Positions 33,045 through 41,664 of a DNA stretch of 64,000 nt are shown one piece after another; within the stretch, counting starts at the first letter, position 1; every line of letters starts with the position of its first letter. The stretch is from Anaerolineales bacterium UBA6055. Lineage in GTDB: Bacteria; Chloroflexota; Anaerolineae; Aggregatilineales; Phototrophicaceae. The position numbers were made by a program, and so were the translations under genes. The stretch spans positions 295,700 to 359,699 of the forward strand of contig DIYL01000053.1 of assembly GCA_002428985.1 (NCBI GenBank). Direction: 5' to 3'. Under the pieces are notes generated by a model, which was not told the origin of the DNA, searched no databases, and saw only the letters and a list, made by a program, of their open reading frames with translations.

Positions 33045-34280
33045 TCACCAGCTATAAGCTACTTCATTTACTATATCCCAAGTTAATTGAGATAAGTTCG
33101 ATCCATCTGCGTTCATAGTATAAACATCGAAATTACCGTTCCGTTGACTACTAAACACAATTTGTGAACCATCAAAAGACCAAAAAGGCATTAGATCCAT
33201 CGACGGATCTTGGGTCAACTGTAGTAGCGCAGAGCCATCTAGATTCATAGTATAAATATCAAAGTTGCCACCAAAGTTAGAGTTAAATACAATTCGACTG
33301 CCATCTGGTGAAATAGATGGATTCGAATGCTCTCCAGATGGAATCCGACCAGTAGTTATATTTACTTCGTTCGTTCCATCAAAGTTCATCATAAAAATAT
33401 CAAATACTCCATTTTTGGCATTTGAAAATATTATCTGTGAGCCATCAGGTGACCAATCAGCAGATTGGACAGGTCGAATTTGACGCAAATTTGAGCCATC
33501 TTTATTCATGATATACAAAAATTGTACACCCCCTCCGATTGGCCAACTTCTAAACAGAATCATTGAACCATCAGGTGACCACTTGGGTCGAGTAGAAACA
33601 GCATTCAGAAAAGTCAATTGACGAATACTTGAACCGTCTATGTTCATAACATAGATTTCACCACTATAGAATTCATTATCAAAATCGCGTGAAAACAATA
33701 CTTGTGTTCCATCAGGGGAAAGATTTGGATGTGAATCTGTTCCACTTGAACTTAATTGAATGATTTCAGGTGTGCTGCCCAGATCAAGTGAAAAGATATC
33801 AGTTGATGTTGATCCATCTTGATATGTAGAATATAGTATCGCTTTGCTAGATGGGCTAACTGTTCCTGGGCTAAATCCACTGCCATACATTGTTTCTACA
33901 AGAATGCGAAAGTGGTTTCGACTTGCTCCAACACCGCTCACAGTAACATCGTATTGTCCTGTGGTTGGAATTGAGAATAATATGATTTGAGCATCTGTTG
34001 GGCTTAATTCTTCAGCATTATTGAGATGGAATTGGTCATTGTTGTCGTTTTCGGCAACTCTGATCCCACCAATAGATAATTCTACGTATGGGTCAAATAC
34101 CGTAGGATCAGTAGCAATAATGCTTATAGTGACTTGCTCAAGTGCATTAAAGTAAAAAGGGAATGTAACAGTATCATCTTGCGTAGAAATACGTATGTCT
34201 TGAGCATAGATTGGAGCTAGCACAAACAGACACATACTGATCAAAAGTAGCTTTACAATGATTATAGGTTTTTTCTTCAT
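33045..34280 (-). CDS. Secreted PD40/TolB-like beta-propeller protein, copy A
   Basis: A 411-residue exported protein with signal peptide IIVKLLLISMCLFVLAPIYA. An N-terminal beta-domain of about 120 residues follows (pre-peptidase-like: PFYFNALEQVTISIIATDPT, then TGQYDVTVSGVG). After that come at least six PD40 blades of the form SPDGTQVLFSRDFDNEFYSG, then EIYVMNIDGSSIRQLT. This is the WD40-like family of TolB and surface propellers. No catalytic residues are seen. GAGGTAAACATG is a good start. It is a tandem paralogue of 34403-35587; the signal peptide and beta-domain are nearly identical between the two, while the propellers diverge. Confidence 0.82.
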   Translation of the reverse strand: MKKKPIIIVKLLLISMCLFVLAPIYAQDIRISTQDDTVTFPFYFNALEQVTISIIATDPTVFDPYVELSIGGIRVAENDNNDQFHLNNAEELSPTDAQIILFSIPTTGQYDVTVSGVGASRNHFRILVETMYGSGFSPGTVSPSSKAILYSTYQDGSTSTDIFSLDLGSTPEIIQLSSSGTDSHPNLSPDGTQVLFSRDFDNEFYSGEIYVMNIDGSSIRQLTFLNAVSTRPKWSPDGSMILFRSWPIGGGVQFLYIMNKDGSNLRQIRPVQSADWSPDGSQIIFSNAKNGVFDIFMMNFDGTNEVNITTGRIPSGEHSNPSISPDGSRIVFNSNFGGNFDIYTMNLDGSALLQLTQDPSMDLMPFWSFDGSQIVFSSQRNGNFDVYTMNADGSNLSQLTWDIVNEVAYSW

Positions 34281-34402
34281 GTTTACCTCTCTATATAAAC
34301 ATATAAATACAAATCGCTAGATGTCTAGCTTGCTGCAAAATACCTCCATAGAGTCTATTTCACTTGGAAGTATTCAACCGAATAATAGCCTTATCTCTAT
34401 TG

Positions 34403-35587
34403 CTACCAATCGTGGGGAAAATCACTAGTATGGTTAGTTAAACGGCGAACATCTGAGCCATCCGCATTCATCACATAGATACCCTCATTAGTTCTAAATG
34501 CAATCTGGTTTCCATCTGACGACCAAACAGGTATTACTGCGAAAGAGTTAGTCAATCGGCGAACATCCGAGCCATCTATATTCATCACATAAATATTGGC
34601 AATACCATCACGATCAGAATAAAATGCAATCTGATCTCCATCAGGGGACCATCTAGGGACAGAGTCGGAGGAGGGATTATTGGTAATATTACGAACATTG
34701 GTCCCATCCGCATTCATCACGAAGATTTCAAATTGTCCATTGTAAACTACTCCGGACACAATCTGATTGCCATCAGGGGACCAATCCGAATTTATTGAAT
34801 CACTCATTAGCAACCTAAGATTTGTGCCATCCGCATTCATCTTATATAGAGCGGGTCTTTCTCCATATTGACCAATATGAAAAATCATTTCGGTTCCATC
34901 TGGCGACCAATCTGCATTAAAGGATAGCAAACCGTAGTTTGTTAATTGACGTATATTAGACCCGTCCGCATTCATGGTATAAATTTCTGATATGTTATCT
35001 TGAATTGAGTCGAACACAATTTGTGTCCTGTCTGGTGACCAATTTGGAGATCCGGCATCCGCAGGCCTATTTGTTAGTTGACGAACATCAGAGCCATCCA
35101 CACTGATCATATAAATTTCATTATTTCCATCGCGGTTAGATGTAAATAGCAATTGACCGACAGGGCTAGTGCCAGGAGAGAAACCACTACCATATACTGT
35201 TTCTACAAGAATACGAAAATGGTTTCGACTTGCTCCAACACCACTCACAATAACATCGTATTGTCCTGTTGTTGGAATTGGGAATAATATGATTTGGGCA
35301 TCTGTTGGGCTTAATTCTTCAGCGTTATTGAGATGAAATTGATCATTGTTGTCGTTTTCGGCGACTCTGATCCCACCAATAGATAATTCTACATATGGGT
35401 CAAATACCGTAGAGTCAGTAGCTATAATGCTTATAGTAACTTGCTCAAGTGCATTAAAGTAAAAAGGGAATGTAACAGTATCCTCTTGCGTAGAAATATG
35501 TATGTCTTGAGCATAGATTGGAGCTAGCACAAACAGACACATACTGATCAAAAGTAGTTTTACAATAGTTGTGTATTTTTTCTTCAT
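34403..35587 (-). CDS. Secreted PD40/TolB-like beta-propeller protein, copy B
   Basis: About 394 residues from the ATG at 35587 (AAGAGAGGTAAAC precedes it), starting MKKKYTTIVKLLLISMCLFV. The N-terminal 150 residues almost equal those of copy A. Seven PD40 blades follow, for example SPDRTQIVFDSIQDNISEIY and TMNADGSNIRQLT. The blades differ from copy A in number and sequence, so after duplication the propeller evolved while the leader and first domain stayed fixed, perhaps through gene conversion. Likely a surface or periplasm-equivalent binding protein; ligand unknown. Confidence 0.82.
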   Translation of the reverse strand: MKKKYTTIVKLLLISMCLFVLAPIYAQDIHISTQEDTVTFPFYFNALEQVTISIIATDSTVFDPYVELSIGGIRVAENDNNDQFHLNNAEELSPTDAQIILFPIPTTGQYDVIVSGVGASRNHFRILVETVYGSGFSPGTSPVGQLLFTSNRDGNNEIYMISVDGSDVRQLTNRPADAGSPNWSPDRTQIVFDSIQDNISEIYTMNADGSNIRQLTNYGLLSFNADWSPDGTEMIFHIGQYGERPALYKMNADGTNLRLLMSDSINSDWSPDGNQIVSGVVYNGQFEIFVMNADGTNVRNITNNPSSDSVPRWSPDGDQIAFYSDRDGIANIYVMNIDGSDVRRLTNSFAVIPVWSSDGNQIAFRTNEGIYVMNADGSDVRRLTNHTSDFPHDW

Positions 35588-35736
35588 GTTTACCTCTCTT
35601 ATAAACATATAAATACAAATCGCTAAATGGTGAGTTAATATGCACGCCCCAACTGAATTAGGCTTAAATGCGAAATTCATATAAACTCACTATCGAATGA
35701 AGCGAAAATAGATCCTCTATATCTTTCTATAGTCAT

Positions 35737-35937
35737 TCATCTGTTGCCTATCCCTATATATCCAACTCGTCGAGAATTGGTGTTTTTACCGCCACATCCG
35801 GGGCATTTTGAATAACCACATGTCGATTTATCGCCAGCCTTTATGCAAAATATTGTGCTGCAGGTCTTGCATTGTGATAGTTGTACTTTTTTCTTGGTAT
35901 TACCGCAGTTCGGGCAAAAATCACGTTTTGCCATCAT
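35737..35937 (-). CDS. Small zinc-ribbon protein
   Basis: A 66-residue protein with three Cys pairs: FCPNCGNTKKK, QCKTCSTIFCIKAGDKSTC and SKCPGCGGKN. These would form two zinc ribbons. The function is unknown. It lies directly after a DUF4177-like gene on the same strand, 14 bp apart, so the two are probably co-transcribed. Confidence 0.65.
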   Translation of the reverse strand: MMAKRDFCPNCGNTKKKVQLSQCKTCSTIFCIKAGDKSTCGYSKCPGCGGKNTNSRRVGYIGIGNR

Positions 35938-35951
35938 AGAACTCCTTATTT

Positions 35952-36197
35952 TTATGCTTGTTTACGGAATGTAATTACATAATGATTATAGTTTTTAGTT
36001 CTAGCCCCAAATAACGCAGCTAAACATCCTGGTTGTGAAGAAATACCTATCGTATCTACTCGAAAAAAGTCCCATCCATTTTGCGCATTCCGAGTCACAA
36101 CCTGATGTAAATATATTGCAGCTTCTTGCCCACGGGCATCTTTTTCATCAATTCTGATATGTGGAGCAATTTGTACCATTTTGTATTGATAAGCCAT
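35952..36197 (-). CDS. DUF4177-like small protein
   Basis: An 81-residue protein (MAYQYKMVQIAPHIRIDEKD, then NAQNGWDFFRVDTIGISSQP and YNHYVITFRK). The pattern of an N-terminal YKMVQ strand, a helical segment ending with NGWDF, and a C-terminal VITFRK strand fits the DUF4177 family. AAGGAGAAGATAA precedes the ATG. The function is not known. It is upstream of the zinc-ribbon gene. Confidence 0.65.
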   Translation of the reverse strand: MAYQYKMVQIAPHIRIDEKDARGQEAAIYLHQVVTRNAQNGWDFFRVDTIGISSQPGCLAALFGARTKNYNHYVITFRKQA

Positions 36198-36227
36198 TTA
36201 TCTTCTCCTTGAATAGAAACAATTAAT

Positions 36228-36427
36228 TTAAACCCAACAGCTTTTTCCACCATGGCGGTCTTCCAATTCTATTTGTAGAAAGATCTGTTGATCCAGTTGA
36301 TTGCGAAACTGCTGGCTATACTGAATCGATGGCAATTGCCGGCTAATAGTTTGTTGGAGAACAGTAAACAAATCTGAGATACTTGGTGATTGCTGAGCAG
36401 GACTGTACTCAGAGTCGTATTCGACAT
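36228..36427 (-). CDS. Possible small ORF upstream of the DUF4177-like gene
   Basis: AAAGGAGTAATTAATG at 36427 gives a good ribosome binding site and a 52-codon frame (MSNTTLSTVLLSNHQVSQIC) ending at 36269. The frame shifted by one reads EYDSEYSPAQQSPSISDLFT, then QQFRNQLDQQIFLQIELEDR to a TAA at 36228-36230. This second frame looks more like a real protein but has no start codon. Either the gene is frameshifted just after its start or only the short frame is used. Confidence 0.35.
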
Positions 36428-36505
36428 TAATTACTCCTTTGATTTCTAATTGTTATAGACTCTATGTTTGTCGTGTCCGCAATGTGATAAATCAGGCAGA
36501 TATAA

Positions 36506-36651
36506 CTAGGTTTCTGGGTGGCTGATCTGAGAGACAGCTTTGCTGGCTCACCTCGGAGAGCAGATAGGCATCGTAGAAACCTAGGTATAAGCGGTTCAAA
36601 TAGCGGAAACCAATTTTTCGCGGTCGCGCAGCGAATTTAACCGCTTATACC
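36506..36651. repeat. Nested inverted repeats, candidate structured RNA or element
   Basis: CTAGGTTTCT at 36506-36515 pairs with AGAAACCTAG at 36575-36584. Immediately adjacent, GGTATAAGCGGTT at 36584-36596 pairs perfectly with AACCGCTTATACC at 36639-36651. Inside the first arm a CAGCTTTGCTG hairpin and an ATCTG/CAGAT pairing are also possible. No U-run follows, so it is not a simple terminator. The rest of the gene-free stretch 36428-36711 shows nothing else. Confidence 0.6.
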
Positions 36652-36711
36652 ATCTTTTCCATTAAGCATTTACTCGTTTTGCCTTCTTAGCGTTTTGCAA
36701 CTTTGGCATCA

Positions 36712-38385
36712 TTAAGCTGCTCGAATATCTTTGCCAGATTCTTCGTCTATAACAACTTGCCCTTTTTGCCAGAGTTTATATGCCTTAAATAAAAACATAC
36801 CTTGAAACAGTAATTCCATTATGGGATAGACAAAAATAGTAAAAATCAATTTTATGAAGGCAAATATACATCCAGAATCACTCTCCGTATTGAGGGCAAG
36901 GGGAGAAAATCCTAAGCTCCATGCACGAAAGATTGCAATACCTGCATAGGTCATTATTATTGGAGCAGAGGCATTCTGTGCTATGGAGAAATATAATATG
37001 CTAGTAACAATAGCCAAGGTAATCCAAGCAATAGCCAACCAATAGTGTTGAATAAATTTTGATAATGACTGAGGATTGTTATATTCAATCGTAGGGTGTC
37101 CATGTTTCTTGGCTAACTGTACATCCCGCTGGACTGCTTGTACGTCGCCGATTGCTTCATTATAAATAGCGCGTTTAGCATAAGCATCAGCCAACCATTG
37201 ATCCTTCATATAAAACATTTGTGGGTCAGCATCTTTATAGATATCGATATATGCGTTTATGTCATTTAGTGCTGATGAGAAATCATTTAGTTTTGAATAG
37301 CATATCGAACGATTGAATAAGCACGCTGAGGGATTATGATTACTATTAATAGCTGTTGAAAAAATAGCAATGGCATCTTCTAATTGATTGGCATTCATTA
37401 AGACTCTACCAAATTCATTTGCACGATGAATGAAGCTATAATGATTCCCATAAGCTAAGAATAGTACATTGATTTCTTCAGTGTCGGCTTTACCGATCGC
37501 CCAATCAAATTCTAGGTTTTGTGCTTCTTCTTCGATAGATTCTCTGAAATCTTTTTGTTCAACATCCTTCGCAATTTTACGCATGGCTTTTATGTCATCC
37601 GCTAAACCATCGTAATCTTGTAGCTCGACACGTAATTTCCCTCTAGCCATATGTGTTGTCCATTTGCTGATACCATCTTCAAGATTTAGTTGAGATGTAT
37701 AATCTGAATCTGCTTGACGATAATTTTTTAGCTTTTCGTGACAATTTGCGCGTTTACTATATATAGTTGGCCAGTCGGTGATAGTGCGAAGGATATTGTC
37801 ACAGATAACAACAGCGTCTTGGAAATTGTTATCTGACATTAGGCACACAATTAATAGAACTTGAGCTGCGTAATACCTCTTATCAGAAATCGATATCGAA
37901 CGGAGTTTAGTTAATACTTCTTGTTTCTGTGCTGTATCACCATTCCAAAATTCGTTATCACACATTCTACTGAGATCAGTATCATATGTCTCAATATCTT
38001 TGACTGATAATTTTGGGGTTTTTATAGGTTTATGATTTTTTTCCTCACTAATACTAGATGCTTCTTGTGGGGAGGATGTTGTTCTGTCTAAAGAGTTTCT
38101 CTCTGCAGATAAAGACAACACCGGCATTTTGTCAATCTTAGACAACCATTTTTCTGCCAATGGATGATCAAGCGATACTAATAAATTATAGGCTTGTTCG
38201 TATTCTTTATGTTTGAGATGCTCTTGAGCTTTTTTTAATTGTAATTTATCAATCTTATCTAGCCATTCTTTGGCTGTTGGATTATTTTTTATTGGGGTAA
38301 TAATATCAACAGCCTTTTGATATTGATCTTGATCGATCAAAGCTTTTGCTTGTCTAAGTATTTTCAAAGTTTGATTATTTTTCAT
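36712..38385 (-). CDS. TPR-containing membrane protein
   Basis: A 557-residue protein. The N-terminal 80 residues are two helical repeats (LKILRQAKALIDQDQYQKAV; QKDEYEQAYNLLVSL-like). The middle contains tetratricopeptide-type repeats (FRVLMNANQLEDAIAIFSTA-like, then CLFNRSICYSKLNDFSSALN). The C-terminal 130 residues hold three hydrophobic segments (WLAIAWITLAIVTSILYFSI, IIMTYAGIAIFRAW, LIFTIFVYPIMELLFQGMF). It is therefore anchored at the membrane with a large soluble TPR part, probably a scaffold. It is divergent from the HTH-NB-ARC gene at 38633 across a spacer that carries a palindromic operator. Confidence 0.75.
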   Translation of the reverse strand: MKNNQTLKILRQAKALIDQDQYQKAVDIITPIKNNPTAKEWLDKIDKLQLKKAQEHLKHKEYEQAYNLLVSLDHPLAEKWLSKIDKMPVLSLSAERNSLDRTTSSPQEASSISEEKNHKPIKTPKLSVKDIETYDTDLSRMCDNEFWNGDTAQKQEVLTKLRSISISDKRYYAAQVLLIVCLMSDNNFQDAVVICDNILRTITDWPTIYSKRANCHEKLKNYRQADSDYTSQLNLEDGISKWTTHMARGKLRVELQDYDGLADDIKAMRKIAKDVEQKDFRESIEEEAQNLEFDWAIGKADTEEINVLFLAYGNHYSFIHRANEFGRVLMNANQLEDAIAIFSTAINSNHNPSACLFNRSICYSKLNDFSSALNDINAYIDIYKDADPQMFYMKDQWLADAYAKRAIYNEAIGDVQAVQRDVQLAKKHGHPTIEYNNPQSLSKFIQHYWLAIAWITLAIVTSILYFSIAQNASAPIIMTYAGIAIFRAWSLGFSPLALNTESDSGCIFAFIKLIFTIFVYPIMELLFQGMFLFKAYKLWQKGQVVIDEESGKDIRAA

Positions 38386-38590
38386 TATTCTTACACCAAA
38401 TATTTAATCTTTTATAAATATGTATCTACTCTCTGATGTCATAACAAAATAAATTGTGATAAATTCATTTACAGTTGCAGTATATTGACACTACACAAAA
38501 TGCTAGATACAAAATTTTTATGAATATAACTCTCTATTAGATTACACAAGCCATATTCACAATTTAAATACCCCAAAAGTTGTCTTATAG

Positions 38591-38609
38591 TAGGACATAA
38601 AATGTCCTA
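38591..38609. promoter_or_regulatory. Palindromic operator before the NB-ARC gene
   Basis: TAGGACATAAAATGTCCTA has perfect 8-bp arms around AAA. It lies 24 bp upstream of the ATG at 38633, over the likely promoter. It is preceded by CCCCAAAAGTTGTCTTA. A close copy with similar flank lies at 46007-46025. Confidence 0.65.
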
Positions 38610-38632
38610 TACTCTTATTAATAAGAGGAAAA

Positions 38633-40069
38633 ATGAACCCTAAACAAAATATTCCTGATTTGATTAAGCAATTACAACTTCGGATGAGTTATCTAGGTGT
38701 GACCCAAAAAATGATTGCTAATCAGCTATATATGGGGAGTGATGTAGTTTCTAACTACAACAAACGATTTTTGCAACGATTTGAATCAACACGATATCGT
38801 GCGGATGAGGTCATTGAGTTGATTCATATCTGTAGAGATGTAATTACACCAATTGAAGCTATCCGACTTATTTATTGGTGCCAAATTCCAGATCAAGATG
38901 TCGCAATCAATACAGTGAGAAAAATCTTTGATATGGAACAATTTAATAGTGCATTAAGCGAATTTCAGGAGCGATATGACAGATTACATCTTGAGCCGAT
39001 TAAATTTGACTTGCCGAATAAAGTCACACAAACACAATCCGTGAATCTACCTTTTTTTTCCGATATTGATGTTAGGAAATTAATTGGTGTCGATATGTTA
39101 ATTGATGATTTACTTCAAACTATTGAAAATGAACGAGTCATCAGTATTCAAGGTATAGGTGGGATCGGCAAAACATCACTTGCATTGGCACTCTCAAAGC
39201 ATTTTGTATCGCTTAATGAGTTTGATTGTGTTACGTGGGTGAGTATCGAGCATAAAAGATTGGTCAATGGTGTCGAAGAAGATACGTTAGGAAGTGTAAT
39301 ATCAAACCATGGTATTATTAGCCAGTTATCAAAAAAGCTAATTATAGGTACAAATCCTCAAGATTCATTTGAAATCCATATACAAAAATTGACCCACTTT
39401 TTTCATTTAAATCGATGTTTTGTTATTATTGACAACGTTGAGACCTTAAATGATATTCGTGATTTGATGAAATACCTCGATGTTTTTACGCAAAATGAAA
39501 CTCGCTTCTTATTCACCTCGCGTGTTAATGTTAATACACAGTATGCGATTGTTACACCATATGACATTAAGCAATTAAGCATTGAAAATTGCCATAAGTT
39601 GCTAACTAATCGTGCTCGTGAACGCTCAATGACAATTAACCGAGATACTACCGAGCGGATCTATAATATCGTTGGGGGTGTCCCATTGGCATTACATTTG
39701 ATTGCAAGCTTGTTAGGTGATGTGGATTTTGAGGCATTTATCGCAAGTATTGAAAGTACAGTAAATACGACCTCTGATGAGGAAAAACGTATTGACGCGC
39801 TTTTTAAGTTTATCTATATGAACTTGTGGCAAGTATTGAGCGCTAACGCCAAGCAATTGTTTATTCGGTTGGGGCGAATATTACCCGATACAGGACGATC
39901 TCTCTCATGGATTAATAAATATTATGAGCAGGATGATCTGCGTGAGCGACTTCAGGAGCTACAACATTATTATATCCTTATGCGATATGGTGATGTACTC
40001 GATGCGAATTATCAGATGCACCCATTATCCAAGACATTTATACAAAATCAACGTTACCGTAACTATTAA
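38633..40069 (+). CDS. HTH and NB-ARC (STAND) ATPase
   Basis: A 478-residue protein. Residues 1-60 suggest a helix-turn-helix DNA-binding domain (LQLRMSYLGVTQKMIANQLY). The NB-ARC module follows: Walker A IQGIGGIGKTSLALALSKHF with GIGGIGKT at 174-181, Walker B CFVIIDNVE at about 265, the FTSR sensor, and GGVPLALHLI. STAND proteins switch on ATP binding when a sensor domain detects its ligand. Bacterial STAND proteins serve as antiphage sensors or as regulators; with an HTH in place of a nuclease effector, a regulatory role is more likely here. The gene ends 11 bp before a TPR gene that probably supplies the sensor domain. Confidence 0.82.
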   Translation: MNPKQNIPDLIKQLQLRMSYLGVTQKMIANQLYMGSDVVSNYNKRFLQRFESTRYRADEVIELIHICRDVITPIEAIRLIYWCQIPDQDVAINTVRKIFDMEQFNSALSEFQERYDRLHLEPIKFDLPNKVTQTQSVNLPFFSDIDVRKLIGVDMLIDDLLQTIENERVISIQGIGGIGKTSLALALSKHFVSLNEFDCVTWVSIEHKRLVNGVEEDTLGSVISNHGIISQLSKKLIIGTNPQDSFEIHIQKLTHFFHLNRCFVIIDNVETLNDIRDLMKYLDVFTQNETRFLFTSRVNVNTQYAIVTPYDIKQLSIENCHKLLTNRARERSMTINRDTTERIYNIVGGVPLALHLIASLLGDVDFEAFIASIESTVNTTSDEEKRIDALFKFIYMNLWQVLSANAKQLFIRLGRILPDTGRSLSWINKYYEQDDLRERLQELQHYYILMRYGDVLDANYQMHPLSKTFIQNQRYRNY

Positions 40070-40079
40070 GTTGACAGGC

Positions 40080-41651
40080 ATGCCAGATTATAATGACCCT
40101 ATTCAGCAAGCGCAGCATGAAATACTTGATCTTCATGCAAAAGAAGATCAATATGTTCAACAATACCTTATTCCATTGTATTTGAATAAAACACAAGAAC
40201 TTATCGAAATCAATAAAATTAAAGAACTGATGGAAGATGTCTTAAACTGCTGTTGGTACAATTTGCCACCTCTTGAGCAAATTCAACTTTCTGTAGCCAA
40301 ACAACTCGTTCAAATTGTGATTAATTGTGAGAATTGGCATATTCGCTTAGGTTATAAGAATGAATGGTTGCCAGCGATGAATTATGCTTATCATATCTGC
40401 CAAGAATACGATCTCACAGATAAGATTGGTACTGTGGAGACATTGATTGCCCAATACCATTGGTCAAATTATCAAATTGAAGAAGCACTTCAATGGACAC
40501 AGCAAGCAATCAAGTCAACAAGGGCAAGTCGAGAAATCTTGTCACTTGTTAAAGCAACTGACCAAGCTGTTGAGATTTTTCTATATCTTCATAGACCTCA
40601 AGATGCCGTGGACTTAATTGATGAAATAAGCACAATTGTTGATGAGAGTATGGTACGAGCGAACTTTCTGCTCAATATTCAGAGAATACGTTTGTTACGG
40701 CGCTTAGGCCAAGTTACAGATGCAATTCACTTAATTGAATTTTGGGACGATCATGCGGTTGACTCATTAACTCAGATTAGCATACAAGAAAAAATTAGTT
40801 GGTATCATATATCTGGTTTGACATTGTGCTGGGGTGCTTCGGAATATCAAAAAGCGATCAGTAAGTTTCAAAATACTAAAGCCTTGCTATTGAAGGCTAA
40901 AGATTATGTTGAAAGCTTACATATTACCTGCGATATCGGTATTGCATATTGGGCGATGGGCGACCTCTTAAAAGCGTGGGATAGTCTCTATGAGGTCTAC
41001 GAACAAACTCAGAAATACAATTTATCTTCTCTTAGAATGGTGACAGCCGGCAATATGGGGTTAGTCAAAATAGCAGAAAGAGACTTTGAAACCGCTTTAT
41101 CATTAATCTTGGAACATCGTGAATTATTGAATTATTATCCTCAGGCTGGTGAGGTAATTCGTGCATCTGGCAACTTAGGCATCGTTCACATGCACCGTGG
41201 AGAGTTTGCGGAAGCAATTTATTGTCTTGAACAAGCTATTGCTCAAACAGGAATTAACAATACTGCGTCTGTTAGCGCGTATATCGCGCTGAGTCGTTGT
41301 TACAACAAACAAAATAATCGCGCGAAAGCTCAAGAATTAGCACAGAAGGCGTTAAATTTTGCGCGGAAAATTGACACACCTTCAGAGATTATCAAAGCTT
41401 TGCGTATCTTAGGTGAATGTTCGTCAGCCGAAGTTGCGGTGCCACTATTTCGGGAAGCACTTGAATTAGCCAAAGGTCGTAAATATATGGATGAGGCTGC
41501 TTGTTATTTATGGTTAGCACACTTCACTGACTCTGACGAAGAGCAAACAACATTATGGAATACAGGTAGACGCATTCTTGAACGAATTGGCGCAGATGCG
41601 TGGTTAGATGGGCATGCACCGCAAAATCCCCCTTTTATGCCTCCACCATAA
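40080..41651 (+). CDS. TPR-repeat protein, probable partner of the NB-ARC ATPase
   Basis: A 523-residue helical protein starting MPDYNDPIQQAQHEILDLHA. The ATG at 40080 is chosen because the longer frame overlaps the NB-ARC gene antisense to its own coding sense. Multiple TPR-like repeats are visible, for example GNLGIVHMHRGEFAEAIYCL, then EQAIAQ, and YIALSRCYNKQNNRAKAQEL. In related proteins NB-ARC and TPR are one polypeptide, so this pair looks like a split HTH-NB-ARC-TPR regulator or sensor, with TPR as the ligand-recognition part. A single frameshift or fission event would explain the split. Confidence 0.78.
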   Translation: MPDYNDPIQQAQHEILDLHAKEDQYVQQYLIPLYLNKTQELIEINKIKELMEDVLNCCWYNLPPLEQIQLSVAKQLVQIVINCENWHIRLGYKNEWLPAMNYAYHICQEYDLTDKIGTVETLIAQYHWSNYQIEEALQWTQQAIKSTRASREILSLVKATDQAVEIFLYLHRPQDAVDLIDEISTIVDESMVRANFLLNIQRIRLLRRLGQVTDAIHLIEFWDDHAVDSLTQISIQEKISWYHISGLTLCWGASEYQKAISKFQNTKALLLKAKDYVESLHITCDIGIAYWAMGDLLKAWDSLYEVYEQTQKYNLSSLRMVTAGNMGLVKIAERDFETALSLILEHRELLNYYPQAGEVIRASGNLGIVHMHRGEFAEAIYCLEQAIAQTGINNTASVSAYIALSRCYNKQNNRAKAQELAQKALNFARKIDTPSEIIKALRILGECSSAEVAVPLFREALELAKGRKYMDEAACYLWLAHFTDSDEEQTTLWNTGRRILERIGADAWLDGHAPQNPPFMPPP

Positions 41652-41664
41652 GCATATAAGAGGG

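Noticed and set aside
36506..36651. Integron attC site
   Set aside because: The paired arms recall attC, but the conserved GTTRRRY/RYYYAAC core is not clear and no integrase or gene cassette array is nearby.
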